NCBI GenBank assembly: GCA_041741535.1
Contig: JBGSJV010000144.1
Span: forward strand, 50,084-114,083
Source of the DNA: M30B19 sp041741535
GTDB taxonomy: Bacteria; Planctomycetota; Planctomycetia; Pirellulales; Pirellulaceae
Direction of reading: 5' to 3'
DNA length: 64,000 bases
The notes beneath the pieces were generated by a model, which was not told where the DNA came from, searched no databases, and saw only the letters and a program-made list of their open reading frames with translations. The position numbers and the translations under genes are program-made. Below are positions 34,872 through 45,600 of this stretch, piece after piece (within the stretch, counting starts at the first letter, position 1; the number at the start of each line of letters is the position of its first letter).

Positions 34872-36398
34872 TTAGGTTGAGCGACGTAACTTGGCAGATA
34901 TCCCGCGCCACGCATGTTTCAATCGAGTTTGTTCTTCTGATGAGAAGAGCCCCATGAAACCGATACCGACTGCCAATAGAGCTACCCAACTCCAGACGCC
35001 GGTGCGGTCGACGACCAGTACGGAACTGGCCATGAGGAATCCAATCACACCTAGATCAACTCCTAGACCACGCCAAGCTGCGATGGCTAAAAGGCTGATG
35101 ACTTGGCAAACCATCCCACATGTTGTGCCAATGGCAGCGCCTTCCACGCCATACTCTGGGATGAGGAACCAGTTCGTAACGCAGTTGACGATCAGTCCTA
35201 AGATCAATGGAATTGTCGACCAGGCTGCGATGCCTGCACACCAGTAGTAGTTCATCAACATGATCGTGGTTCCGCATCCCACATAGAAATAGACCAGGTA
35301 CGGAATCAGATAAACGGCCGAATCGTACTTTCCTTGGAACAGCAGGTGACAGAGCGGCCCCGCGATTGAAATCATGACAACCCCAGCGGCTAAGGACGCA
35401 AAGCCAACCAATTTGATCGACAGATTGGCCTGGACACTGACTTCGCTCGGGTGTCCGTCTTCCCACTCTTTGGCCATGTAAGGTAGGAGTGTTTTGCCAA
35501 TCCACACGGAAACCGCGTAGAAAATGCCGGTCAAAACATGCATCGCTTCATACGCTCCAATCTCTGCCAACACGTTCTGCGTGGGGACTCTCGCCAAGTT
35601 CACGATCATGTACTTGTCAATCGTGAAAAATAGATTGGTCAAAAGATCGGAAAACCAAAACATGAGAATGATTGGAAACATCCACACCCAAGTCGGCCCC
35701 CAGGAAAGTCGAGTGGAGTTTTCCGGCAGTTCGCTAATGGCTTGACGATAGGTTCCCAGGCACAATACGAGCGGAATGGCGAAGGACAGGCCAAAGGCAG
35801 CAAGCATCACAACTGCAGTTGGTGGGAAACACAGCAAGAACCCGAGCGAAAAAATCGTCAACGTGACCGTGCTAAGAAAATTGGCCCGCGATGCGGCTCG
35901 ACCATATCGCAAGGCCAATAACATTTCAGATAAAAACGAGAACATCGCGAATGGGATCAACGCGAGGCTCGCGTAGACCACCAAATGACTTAGCCGTGGA
36001 TTGCCCAATGCCAATGAGGCGATCGGATCTCGATAGAACCACAGCGCTACCAAGCCAACGCCGAGACCGATGCTGCAGAGAATACTGGATTGCTTGACAA
36101 AGCTGGTCAGTTGTCCGCGTTGTCGGTACGTGGCAAAGTACCGCCCAAAACATGCGGGGATGCTGAGAAGGACGATCGGCGAAACGGTCAGCACCAAAGT
36201 TTGCAACATCGACCATGTCCCCAATTCCTCGGGTGACAGAACTCGACACATGATGATGGAACGAACAAACCCAATAAGTTTTTGACCGACCGTTAGCAGA
36301 AGCAATGCCACCATGCTGGCGAGTAACGAATCAACCAATCGCCCCGATGAATCTGGACGAGTCGAGCAGGCATCGGCAGATGTCGGCAAAACGGGCAT
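34872..36398 (-). CDS. Polysaccharide flippase (MATE/Wzx-like) membrane protein
   Basis: 508 residues and about 12-14 membrane helices. The sequence LTVGQKLIGFVRSIIMCRVLSPEELGTWSM near the start is the typical opening of O-antigen and teichoic-acid flippases of the polysaccharide-synthesis family; a C-terminal helix bundle (EYGVEGAAIGTTCGMVCQV) matches the polysaccharide-synthase C-terminal domain. It should move lipid-linked oligosaccharide across the inner membrane. It converges with the ABC operon (48 bp between stops) and diverges from the acyltransferase gene, so together with that neighbour it marks a small surface-polysaccharide locus. Substrate unknown. Confidence 0.85.
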   Translation of the reverse strand: MPVLPTSADACSTRPDSSGRLVDSLLASMVALLLLTVGQKLIGFVRSIIMCRVLSPEELGTWSMLQTLVLTVSPIVLLSIPACFGRYFATYRQRGQLTSFVKQSSILCSIGLGVGLVALWFYRDPIASLALGNPRLSHLVVYASLALIPFAMFSFLSEMLLALRYGRAASRANFLSTVTLTIFSLGFLLCFPPTAVVMLAAFGLSFAIPLVLCLGTYRQAISELPENSTRLSWGPTWVWMFPIILMFWFSDLLTNLFFTIDKYMIVNLARVPTQNVLAEIGAYEAMHVLTGIFYAVSVWIGKTLLPYMAKEWEDGHPSEVSVQANLSIKLVGFASLAAGVVMISIAGPLCHLLFQGKYDSAVYLIPYLVYFYVGCGTTIMLMNYYWCAGIAAWSTIPLILGLIVNCVTNWFLIPEYGVEGAAIGTTCGMVCQVISLLAIAAWRGLGVDLGVIGFLMASSVLVVDRTGVWSWVALLAVGIGFMGLFSSEEQTRLKHAWRGISAKLRRST

Positions 36399-36725
36399 AA
36401 ACGGGATGGCCTAATCGCCAAGGATCAAATCGAAGTCATTCAGCACCCAGGTCGATTATAGGTTGCAAATTGTGCCATACCTATTGATTAAGCGAAGTTC
36501 ACCACCGTCAAAATCCCGACAATCCGACTGGACAACTTCCCGTCGACATTTTGACAAAGTTTGGCATGCGCCACTGGTAGAAATCCACTCCGATAAGCTA
36601 GGAACTCTACCACGAACCGCAATAGGCAGACTCCAGTTGAGACAATGCCTGGGCGCCGGCCGTAGGAAATTGGTCCGGATTGATGGCCGATTAAACAAGT
36701 CATGTGTGCAAGCTGGAAACTGACG
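36399..36725. other. Divergent intergenic region between flippase and acyltransferase
   Basis: 327 bp between two divergent starts. It should contain both promoters, but no box pair good enough to call was seen, and no gene. Confidence 0.4.
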
Positions 36726-37886
36726 ATGGAATCCAATTCGACAACAACCATTGCGGTGGAACCGGCTGTTACCAAATCCTCTCGCATCTTCGAGTTGGAC
36801 GCGCTTCGCGCCATCGCCGCGATCAACCTCATGTTGTTCCATTTCACTTGGGTCTATAGCGAGAAGTATGGATTCTCGTCAGATATTTTGTTCAAGTATC
36901 CCTATGGCAAGTACGGAACGCAATTGTTTTTCATGCTGAGTGGACTAGTAAATGCCATGACGCTGATGAGAAAACAGTCCGCATCGTACTACATTCAGAG
37001 CCGCTTTATTCGCATCTTGCCACCATTTTTGCTGGTCCTAGGGCTAAATCTGTTGCTGGTTCAGCTAATGCCACTGCGGGATCATGTTCAACTATCGGCG
37101 GCAACGGTTGCCGCAAATGCAACGCTGCTGCCGAGCCTGCTAGGATATGAGTGCATTGAACCTGTCACGTGGACGCTACAAGTTGAGCTTCAGTTTTACG
37201 TCGTGTTGCTGTTGCTCTTTACTCTCGGGGCTTTGCAACGCCCGTTCTGGCCAATCATGGGCTGCTTGGCATTCTGTTTATCGTTTGGTTTGTTCGCAAA
37301 TCACCTTGATGAGACACTTGTCGGAGCCCATTGGTATCAATTTATCCAGTGGTCGAAGGACGCGCTGATTGTCGAGTACTTCCCGTTGTTTGCAATGGGA
37401 ATGTTGATCCACCAAGGCTACTTGGAGCGTCAACAATGGGCCAAGTACGGCTGTGGGATTGCCGCGGCGGCCGCGGTGTATCACGCGATCGAACTACGTC
37501 ATGGCTCGCCGGCGGCCACGGTTCTACTGATTGGTTTGTTGGTCGCCTGCCAATACGGCAAGCTGCCGATCCTGAGAGCGAAACCACTGTTGTTTATTAG
37601 CGGGATTTCTTACTCTCTCTATTTGCTGCACAACAACCTCGGAACCGTCATGATCTACTATCTCGATCAAGCGGGGTTGTCTCCACTGGCGTGTTTTGTA
37701 ATCGCGTCGACGATGGTGATTGCGATTTCAGCATTGGTGGCCTACACGGTCGAGCGCCCGTTGGGTCGATGTGTCCGACGAGTTTGGGATTTCGCGGCCT
37801 CATGGCTACAAACCAAGCCGCAAGTGCATTGGGTTGGCCAACCCGCAGCGATTCCCGAAAAAGCCGCGAAAGAAAATTGTTTATGA
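36726..37886 (+). CDS. Acyltransferase 3 family membrane protein (OafA-like)
   Basis: About 386 residues and ten hydrophobic helices. Family signatures are ELDALRAIAAINLMLFHFTW with the catalytic-type histidine, the arginine-containing YYIQSRFIRILPPF, and SGISYSLYLLHNNLG near the end. Such proteins O-acetylate sugars of surface polysaccharides. A GTG at 36702 is also open, but the ATG at 36726 is preferred. The gene's last four bases overlap the ATG of the next GNAT protein (ATGA), so the three genes 36726-40234 form an operon for polysaccharide modification. Confidence 0.88.
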   Translation: MESNSTTTIAVEPAVTKSSRIFELDALRAIAAINLMLFHFTWVYSEKYGFSSDILFKYPYGKYGTQLFFMLSGLVNAMTLMRKQSASYYIQSRFIRILPPFLLVLGLNLLLVQLMPLRDHVQLSAATVAANATLLPSLLGYECIEPVTWTLQVELQFYVVLLLLFTLGALQRPFWPIMGCLAFCLSFGLFANHLDETLVGAHWYQFIQWSKDALIVEYFPLFAMGMLIHQGYLERQQWAKYGCGIAAAAAVYHAIELRHGSPAATVLLIGLLVACQYGKLPILRAKPLLFISGISYSLYLLHNNLGTVMIYYLDQAGLSPLACFVIASTMVIAISALVAYTVERPLGRCVRRVWDFAASWLQTKPQVHWVGQPAAIPEKAAKENCL

Positions 37887-39082
37887 GTCTGACTTCCGTA
37901 CATTCCGTTTCGACCTACGATTGCGTCCCCGCGGTTCCCCCGTCACAACCAAATGAACGGGAGTTGACGGTGACGCTGATCGATTCGGTCAGCGAGTGGC
38001 AAGCGGGCGCTGCGGACTGGGCTCAACTGACCTTCGGGCATCCGCTCCACAGCCAAGCATGGCTCCGATCCTGGTGGGAGGAACTGGGAAGTCAGCAGGG
38101 GCAATTGGCAATCGCAAGGGTGCACGATTCGGAACAGGTCTTCGGATTCGCCCCATTTTTTGTCGAACGGACATGGCGAGGAACGACGCTTCGATTTCTG
38201 GGCAGCGGAACGACTTGTACGGATTATTTGGATATCTTTTGTCGCCCCGGTTCCTCAACGCAAGTAGCGCAAGCGTTGGGCCACTGGTTAGATTCTGCTC
38301 GTTTTCGTCAGACCTTCGGCGCGATCGATTTGATTGAATTGGAGGGACATCACGCCAACGCCACAGGGGTCACCGCGTGGCAAGATGTCCTGGCGCACCG
38401 CGGTTGGTCCGAAGAGATCGCACCACTGGAAAGTAGTTGGATTGTCGACTTCCCGCCAACGTGGGAAGCGTGTGTCGCGCGCTTGAGCCATCGCGGGCGG
38501 CGGCGGGCGCGTAATGCGATCAAGAACTTGCAATCGGGAAAAATGACCTTTCACGTTTGGGATCAACACGATGATGTTGTAGAACATTGGCAGACCTTTG
38601 TTCAGTTGCACCAAAAACGCCGGCACCAAAAAGGCGAACCAGGCTGCTTCGCCGAAGGACCGTTTGAGCAATTCCTGCGCCGAGCAGTCTTTCGCTTGGC
38701 TGCTCTCGGGCAAGCCTCGTTGGTTGAAGTGCGTTTTGAGGAACGAACGATTGCGACCGCCCTGCAAATGCATGGTCAACACACAAGTTTCTTGTATCAG
38801 ACCGGGATGGATAGCGATCATATCAAACTAGAACCTGGTCACGTGATCAATGCGATGCTGCTGAAGCATGCTCAATCACACGGTGCGAACTGCTTTGATT
38901 TCTTGCGAGGCAATGAGCCGTACAAAGGGCGTTGGGGCGCTCATGCGGTACCGTTGGTGAGAACCCGATTATGGAACCCCAGACTGTCCGCCCAAGTTCG
39001 AGCACACCTCTTGGCCGTCGGACGCTGCGTCAAGCAATGGTTCCAAAACGATTCAACGACCGCTATTAAGGAGCAAGACTAA
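37883..39082 (+). CDS. CelD/FemAB-like GNAT acetyltransferase, first copy
   Basis: 399 residues of the GNAT acetyltransferase_6 (BcsL/CelD-like) family: PLHSQAWLRSWWEELG at the N-terminus, RRARNAIKNLQSGKMTFHVW in the middle, and the C-terminal SLVEVRFEERTIATALQM, YQTGMDSDH, FDFLRGNEPYKGRWGA blocks. Such enzymes are thought to transfer acyl or aminoacyl groups during exopolysaccharide or cell-surface synthesis. The frame opens earlier (37691), but the ATG at 37883 that overlaps the upstream stop is the natural start. Followed after 3 bp by a paralogous gene. Confidence 0.82.
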   Translation: MSLTSVHSVSTYDCVPAVPPSQPNERELTVTLIDSVSEWQAGAADWAQLTFGHPLHSQAWLRSWWEELGSQQGQLAIARVHDSEQVFGFAPFFVERTWRGTTLRFLGSGTTCTDYLDIFCRPGSSTQVAQALGHWLDSARFRQTFGAIDLIELEGHHANATGVTAWQDVLAHRGWSEEIAPLESSWIVDFPPTWEACVARLSHRGRRRARNAIKNLQSGKMTFHVWDQHDDVVEHWQTFVQLHQKRRHQKGEPGCFAEGPFEQFLRRAVFRLAALGQASLVEVRFEERTIATALQMHGQHTSFLYQTGMDSDHIKLEPGHVINAMLLKHAQSHGANCFDFLRGNEPYKGRWGAHAVPLVRTRLWNPRLSAQVRAHLLAVGRCVKQWFQNDSTTAIKEQD

Positions 39083-39085
39083 ACC

Positions 39086-40234
39086 ATGGGTCCTTTTCGC
39101 ACTCACGTGATTCGATCGTTGCAGGAGTTTCAATCCTGCCACGCGGCTTGGAATGATCTGTACCAACGATGTCCGCAACACTTGGCGACGGCGCAGCACC
39201 GCTTGGTGGCAGCCTATTGGGAAGCTTTTTTGCCGTCCGAGACGGTCCATGTTCACGTGCTGGTCGACCGTGACACCGAACAATGGGTCGCGGCCATGCC
39301 GACATTCCAGCATCGATTGTGGCGGATGCTGCCCACGGCCCACAACTTTTCGAGTCCATGGTGTCTTGGTTTAACTGGCTTGGTTTCGCCACACCACGAA
39401 GAGGGAACGATCGTTAATCAGTTACTGGCCAGCGTCGGTGGAACGGGATCGATGATGTTGACGTTTGACCTCGTTAGTCACGATGACCCACTGATTCAAG
39501 CGTTGAGCCGAACCGCCATATCGGGCGATCGAGTCGCCAACTTTGTGGATCTATTTCGTGTTGGGAAAACCATGCTCGAACCCACCTGGGAAGCGTATAT
39601 CAAAGAATGGTCAAAGAAACGACGCCGCTTTATTCGCCGTGCCGCTGAACAGTTAGGTGAAGTCGGCAACGTACAAATGAAGACTCTTCATGCTCGGGAC
39701 TGGTCGGACGTTCAACGGGCATGGAACGAATGCCTCCAAGTTGAATCGTTGGGATGGAAAGGACAAAATGGGAGTGACTTGGCGGCGAACCCCAACGCGA
39801 ATTCGTATTACGAAACACTGTTGCGCGAGCTGTATCAAACGGGTGAATTGCGATTTTATACCCTCGAACTGGACGGCCGCTTGATCGCCTATGATCTCGG
39901 GTATCTCAAACAACGAGTCGCGACTTCCATGAAAGTTTCCTACCATCCAGAGTTCACGCCCTACAGCCCAGGCCACGTCCTCAACAGTTTAGTGATTCAA
40001 GACTTGATCCAAAAGAACGAGGCCGATTGGATCGATACCGTTGGTGAACTGAACGAAGCAAATTCGAAATGGTGTCGCGAGAGCTATTTGTGCCAACGCG
40101 TCGAAGTCAGTCTTAACAGTTGGGTCAGCAGGACCACCGTTCGGTCACGTGAATGGCTACGGGCCATCAAACGGAGAATCAATGAGCCAGCAACTCCCGC
40201 GTCCGAAACAATCTCTACGCAAAACGACGAATAG
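39086..40234 (+). CDS. CelD/FemAB-like GNAT acetyltransferase, second copy
   Basis: 382 residues, same family as the preceding gene but divergent: HLATAQHRLVAAYWEAFLPS, a strongly basic KEWSKKRRRFIRRAAEQLG block, LESLGWKGQNGSD-like sequence, and the C-terminal FYTLELDGRLIAYDLGYLKQ and KVSYHPEFTPYSPGHVLN typical of this fold. It is encoded 3 bp downstream of its paralogue, suggesting a duplication that gave partners acting on the same surface polymer. Exact reaction unknown. Confidence 0.8.
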   Translation: MGPFRTHVIRSLQEFQSCHAAWNDLYQRCPQHLATAQHRLVAAYWEAFLPSETVHVHVLVDRDTEQWVAAMPTFQHRLWRMLPTAHNFSSPWCLGLTGLVSPHHEEGTIVNQLLASVGGTGSMMLTFDLVSHDDPLIQALSRTAISGDRVANFVDLFRVGKTMLEPTWEAYIKEWSKKRRRFIRRAAEQLGEVGNVQMKTLHARDWSDVQRAWNECLQVESLGWKGQNGSDLAANPNANSYYETLLRELYQTGELRFYTLELDGRLIAYDLGYLKQRVATSMKVSYHPEFTPYSPGHVLNSLVIQDLIQKNEADWIDTVGELNEANSKWCRESYLCQRVEVSLNSWVSRTTVRSREWLRAIKRRINEPATPASETISTQNDE

Positions 40235-40246
40235 ATCGACGGCCGT

Positions 40247-42217
40247 TCAACTCTCCGCCACTTCCCGGATGGCACGCATCACATCCGCCGTGGACGGTAA
40301 GCAGCCGTACTCATAGATGGGGTTGTACCCGATGTGGACGTCCGGTTTCGAAACCAGTCGTGGGGCGGCCAGAAAGTTGCCAAACCGATCCTCATTACCC
40401 AACATCTCGGCGATTATCATTTGGCCGACGGAACAAGATTGTCCATCCTCTTGAACGACCACCAAACGTCCCGTTTTTTCGACGGACTTTTGGACGGTTT
40501 CTTGATCCCAAGGCATGATGGTTCGTAGATCGATGACTTCGACATCGATCTCGTCCTGTAGTCGCTTGGCAGCATCCAATACTTGTTCTGTCGTGTTCCC
40601 CCAAGTTACTACCGTGATGTCCTTGCCGCTCCGACGAATCCTGGCCTTCCCGAACGGAATCGGCGGGACCACCGCAGGGACGTCCATCTGCTGCCGAAAC
40701 AAGTGCTTGGGAACAAGGTAGATAACCGGGTTCTCGCTATGCATCGCGGTCCACATCAGGGCAGCGGCGTCTTCAGGAGTACTTGGTACAACAACTCTTA
40801 GGCCAGGAATATGAGCAAACAGAGACTCGTTGGCTTGACTGTGCCACAATGAACCACCAGGCAGATAAGCACCATATGGAGCATACACTACCATCGGGCA
40901 ACACCACTGGCCAAACGTGCGCCAACGCAACGTCGCCAGATTCTGACTAATCTGATTCCAACCTGGCCCGTGAAAATCTACAAACTGCAATTCGAAAACG
41001 GGACGCATGCCCACGCTGGCCATTCCACAGCCCACGCCCATGATCGTTGCTTCGGCCAACGGGGAATTAAAGACTCGTTCCGGGAAGGCATCGCTCAAAC
41101 CAGCCGTCAAACGAAACACGCCGCCCTTCGGATCTTCGATGTCTTCACCGAAGAACACATAATCCGGGTTCTGTTGCAAACCGGCCATAAAAACCGAATT
41201 GATTGCATCCACCATCCGCCACTTGCGACCGCCTTCCAATGGGACCGTCGCAGGTACCGGGTCGTCACCGAACATGTGCAATAACAATTCCGCGACCTTG
41301 GGGTCTTCCCCGCCCTCGGCTTGCAAGTACTCTCGGTCGACTAGGTCGTCGATTTGGCGTTTTTCCTCTTCCCACTGCTCGGCAGTCAGCTCGCCGGACT
41401 CGATCAACTCACGCGCTACCACGGTAATTGGATCCCGATTTGTCATCGCATGGATTTCGTCCAGCGGACGATAGACTCGATGGTCATCGCTACTGGTGTG
41501 ACTGCATAGGCGATCCAGTTCGCAAACCATCAAGGTCGGACCTTGGCCGGACCTCGCCCGTTCGAAGGCGGTTGTCGTCGCTTCCATAACTCGATCCGGA
41601 TGCCGAGCGTCGACGGACTGGATGTTGCACCCTGGGCCAAAAATTCCCAGCTTGAATGGATTGAACTTGTCGGTGTTCGTGCTGATTCCGTAGCGATTGT
41701 CTTCAACAACAAATACGACCGGCAATTTTCGTTCGGCAGCAAAGGCCACGGCTTCATAGAACTCGCCCTGGCGACTGGCCGCGTCCCCAATGGTTGCTAC
41801 CACCAAATTATCCGAGCCACGCATTTGCATCGACAAGGCCGCACCACAAGCGGGCAATAAATTGGCAGCGGTCGGAGTTGGAACACTCCAAATATTTCGA
41901 TTCCGAAACGAGTAATGACCAGGCATTTGCCGCCCGCCACTATTGCTGCTTCGTTTGGCGAAGTAGGCCAACGCCAATTCCATATTTCGAACCCCGCGCG
42001 CCAACACCATGGCACGATCTCGATAATAGGGGAACAGATAATCGTCGTCGTTCATCTGCATCGCCATCACCGCCAGGGGCTCATGGCCCATCCCGGCTAC
42101 CTGGAACCATCCTTTGCTTTGGCGAAGTAGTACACCCTCACGACGATCCCCCTCGCGACTCAAGTACATCAACTTTAAGAGTTGGACCTTGTTGTAGGTC
42201 GCGTGCTGGGTCGGCAT
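40247..42217 (-). CDS. Fused E1 alpha-beta 2-oxoacid dehydrogenase
   Basis: 656 residues joining E1-alpha and E1-beta subunits of a thiamin-diphosphate dehydrogenase in one chain. The alpha half has YYRDRAMVLARGV, GRQMPGHYSFRNRNIWS and the ThDP-binding run GDAASRQGEFYEA to EDNRYGIST. The beta half begins near residue 335 (GGRKWRMVDAINSVFMAG), with FGEDIEDPKGGVFRLTAGL and the C-terminal transketolase-like VTWGNTTEQVLDAAKRLQ. Sequence character is closest to branched-chain 2-oxoacid or pyruvate dehydrogenases; no E2 or E3 gene is nearby to decide. GAGGAACC seven bases before the ATG supports the start. It converges with the GNAT operon, 12 bp between stops. Confidence 0.9.
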   Translation of the reverse strand: MPTQHATYNKVQLLKLMYLSREGDRREGVLLRQSKGWFQVAGMGHEPLAVMAMQMNDDDYLFPYYRDRAMVLARGVRNMELALAYFAKRSSNSGGRQMPGHYSFRNRNIWSVPTPTAANLLPACGAALSMQMRGSDNLVVATIGDAASRQGEFYEAVAFAAERKLPVVFVVEDNRYGISTNTDKFNPFKLGIFGPGCNIQSVDARHPDRVMEATTTAFERARSGQGPTLMVCELDRLCSHTSSDDHRVYRPLDEIHAMTNRDPITVVARELIESGELTAEQWEEEKRQIDDLVDREYLQAEGGEDPKVAELLLHMFGDDPVPATVPLEGGRKWRMVDAINSVFMAGLQQNPDYVFFGEDIEDPKGGVFRLTAGLSDAFPERVFNSPLAEATIMGVGCGMASVGMRPVFELQFVDFHGPGWNQISQNLATLRWRTFGQWCCPMVVYAPYGAYLPGGSLWHSQANESLFAHIPGLRVVVPSTPEDAAALMWTAMHSENPVIYLVPKHLFRQQMDVPAVVPPIPFGKARIRRSGKDITVVTWGNTTEQVLDAAKRLQDEIDVEVIDLRTIMPWDQETVQKSVEKTGRLVVVQEDGQSCSVGQMIIAEMLGNEDRFGNFLAAPRLVSKPDVHIGYNPIYEYGCLPSTADVMRAIREVAES

Positions 42218-42663
42218 TTTTTCGGTTCCTCGATAAAGCTCTCTGAATGACGCGATTTCGCAGACGATTCAGGCCACGACGTCCTGATTTGGCCGCGTCA
42301 GTTTAAGGGACGACAATAGCCGCTCCAAGCCTACTCTCGCCACGAAAATCACAATCCGACGACAAGGTCAATTATTGACAACTCGCGATCCGTGCCAAGT
42401 GAAATCTCGCTCCGGAAAAGCAGGAGACGCACCTCGCACAAGTCGACAACAATGACGTACAACGCTCCTTAGAAGTTGCTTTACAGGAGCGAATCACGAT
42501 GCAAAGCGATTATAGCAGTATTCGCCAATTCATCCAGTCCACCTTGGCGTAAGGAATATCGCCGCGAGCAAACAAAAAATGCCCAGTGATTTGAGCACTG
42601 GGCATTGGAATCAATAACAACTCGCTCTGTCCGAGCAAATGTGCCCGGACCGGCGATCATCAA
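42218..42663. other. Intergenic region rpoC / E1 gene
   Basis: 446 bp between the rpoC stop and the E1 start, both minus strand. It holds the rpoC terminator (separate entry), and beyond it presumably the E1 promoter; no other gene is seen. Confidence 0.6.
42574..42605 (-). terminator. Intrinsic terminator of the rpoBC operon
   Basis: Read on the minus strand: ATGCCCAGTG, seven-base loop, CACTGGGCAT, a perfect 10-bp stem running into TTTTTT. It lies about 58 bp after the rpoC stop and is the clearest intrinsic terminator in the window. Confidence 0.92.
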
Positions 42664-45600
42664 TTAATCATCCGAGTCATCAAAATCGTCGTCGAACGAC
42701 GGAAGACCATTTCCAGGTCCCGGGCCTGTTCCAAACAGGTCTCCCAACGCGGATTCCATATCCAACGACCCGATCGAACGTCGCTCGTCATCGGTCATGA
42801 ACGAATCGGCATCCGGGAGTGTCGATTCCGTCTGCCGCGGTTCAGCGACAGGTTTGGTCGTACTTCCTGATCCGTCACGTTCCAAGAGCGGAAATGACTG
42901 CTCCAGGGAAGGTGCATGATGCTGAGCCATATCGCTTAACACATCCACGTTGTACTGCACTTGGCTTTCCAGGTACTTGCGGAACCCGGTACCAGCTGGA
43001 ATCAAGTGTCCCAAGATCACGTTTTCCTTCAAACCTACCAAATAGTCCGACTTGCTGGCGAGCGCCGCTTCGGTCAATACCTTCGTGGTTTCCTGGAACG
43101 ACGCTGCTGAAATAAAGCTGGTACTTTGAACCGACGCTTTGGTGATACCCAGAAGTTGAGTTGAGGCAGTGGCTGGCTTCGGATTCGTACCCTTGGCTGG
43201 CTTGCCGCCCATCTTCTCGGTTTGATCGTTGACCTCTTGGAACTTTTCACGCGGCACGATTGTTTCCGTCGCAAACTCGGTATCACCTGGGTCCGCGATC
43301 TTGACGCAGTTCTTCAGGTTATCATTGACGCGACGGAAGTCAAAACGATCGCAAATCAAGCCAGGTAACATGTTGCTGTCGCCCGGTTTCTCAATGCGGA
43401 TCTTGCGCAGCATCCGTGCGACAATGATCTCAATATGTTTGTCGTTGATTTCCACGCGTTGGGCACGATAAACCGACTGAACTTCGTTCAGAAGGTACTC
43501 TTGAACCGCTTCCTCGCCGGAAACTCGCAAGATGTCGTGTGGCACCAATGGACCGTCAATCAACGATTGGCCAGCCTTGACGTGGTCACCCGAGTGCACC
43601 AAGAATCGCTTGCCTGGTGGCACCAAATGCTCCACTTCCTCGCCATTGCCACTACGAACAATGATTGCTCGTTTTCCTCGTCGCTTCTCGGCTTGGATTT
43701 CGACCACACCGTCAACCTCGGACAAGACGGCAGGTTCCTTCGGCTTTCGAGCTTCAAAGATCTCAGTAACCCGCGGCAAACCGCCGGTAATATCCGATTG
43801 CCCAGTCGCCTCGCGCGGCAATTCTGCAACACTGGAACCGGCTTTGATTTGGCTGCCATCCTTCACCATGATGTTGGCGCGTTCGGGCAGATAGTAAACA
43901 TCCAGCGCTTTGCCGTTTTCGTCTTCGATGACGACGTGCGGGTAATACTCGCCCTTGTGGGAGACAATCACCATGCGTTCGGTCCCAGAACCATCATCTT
44001 CGATGGCCATCGTTTCGCCTTCGACGATGTCTTCGTACCGAACCTTGCCGGAGACCTCTGCCAAAACGGGAACCGAATAGGGATTCCACGAGCAAACCGC
44101 TTGGCCAGCTTTTACTTTACCGCCATCGGGTACTCGTAACGTTGCTCCAGCTGGAACGCGATGCTGTTCGACTTCGCGACCACGATCATCCAAAATATGG
44201 ATTTCGCCGTTTCGCGTTAGAACGATGTTCTCGCCGTCTTCGTTTGTCACGAAATGCATGCGAACAAATCGAGCCGTTCCACCGCGACGAGCTTTGGCTT
44301 CGCTTTCAATATTCGCCATCGTTGCCGTACCACCAAAGTGGAACGTACGCATGGTCAACTGAGTTCCTGGTTCACCGATGCTCTGAGCGGCAATGATCCC
44401 TACCGCCATACCTTCTTCCACCATCGAACCCGTCGACATGTCCATGCCGTAACAACGGCGGCAACAACCCAATGAGGCTTCGCAGGTCATTGGGCTTCGC
44501 ACTTGAATTCGTTCCAACCCAATTTGTTCGATCTTACGGGCGCCTTCCGCCGTGATCATTTCATTGGCACCAACGATCTTTTCATCCGTAAACGGATTGA
44601 CGATGCTATGCAAGGACACACGGCCAGTAATCGCGGTTGCCAGTCGAACTTCGACTTGCTCGCCCCGATAAACTACGCCTTTGGTAATTCCTTGCTTGGT
44701 GCCGCAATCTTCTGTCGTGACCACAACATTTTGGGCGACGTCCGCCAGCTTTCGAGTCAAGTACCCAGAGTCGGCGGTCTTCAATGCGGTATCGGCCAAA
44801 CCTTTGCGGGCACCGTGCGTGGACGAAAAATACTCCAACACGTTCAAGCCTTCGCGGAAGTTGGCTTTGATCGGAGTTTCAATGATCTCACCGCTAGGTT
44901 TGGCCATCAAACCTCGCATACCCGCCAATTGGCGAATCTGTTCGCGACCACCGCGAGCACCCGAGTCGGACATCAGATACACCGGATTGATGTAGCCACC
45001 GCCTCGGAAGTCGGTTTTCATCGCGTCCATCATCGAGTTGGTGATGGTTTCTCGCGCGTTGGTCCAGGCTTCCAACACTTTGTTGTACCGCTCTTTCGAA
45101 GTGATGATACCACGCTCGTACAGCTTGCGGAATTTCACGACTTCCTTATCCGCGCTGGCAATCACATCTTCTTTTTCTGGTGGCGTTAACAGATCGTCCG
45201 TTGCGAACGACAAACCACTGCGAGTGCTTTCGCGGAAGCCCAATTGGTTCATATCGTCTAGTAACTTGATCGTCGCCCGCCGACCTAACAACTGATAACA
45301 GTCGGAAATCACGTTGGACAGGTTGCTGCTCTTCATGGTGTAGTTGTAATAATCCATGGAGCGATCCAGGATCTGATTGAACAACATCCGACCATAGCTG
45401 GTCTCGATCCGTCCCCCCGGCTTTGACGAACGATCGTCTTCGCCAGCACGACTGTACTGGTGTTTGGGCAGTCGATACGTGACCTTGGCGTGCAGGTCCA
45501 ATACACCCTGAGCATAGGCCATTTCTACTTCAGCAAAGCTGCTGAAGACCATGCCTTGTCCCTTCATGTCGGGCAACAAGGCCGTGATGTAGTAACAACC

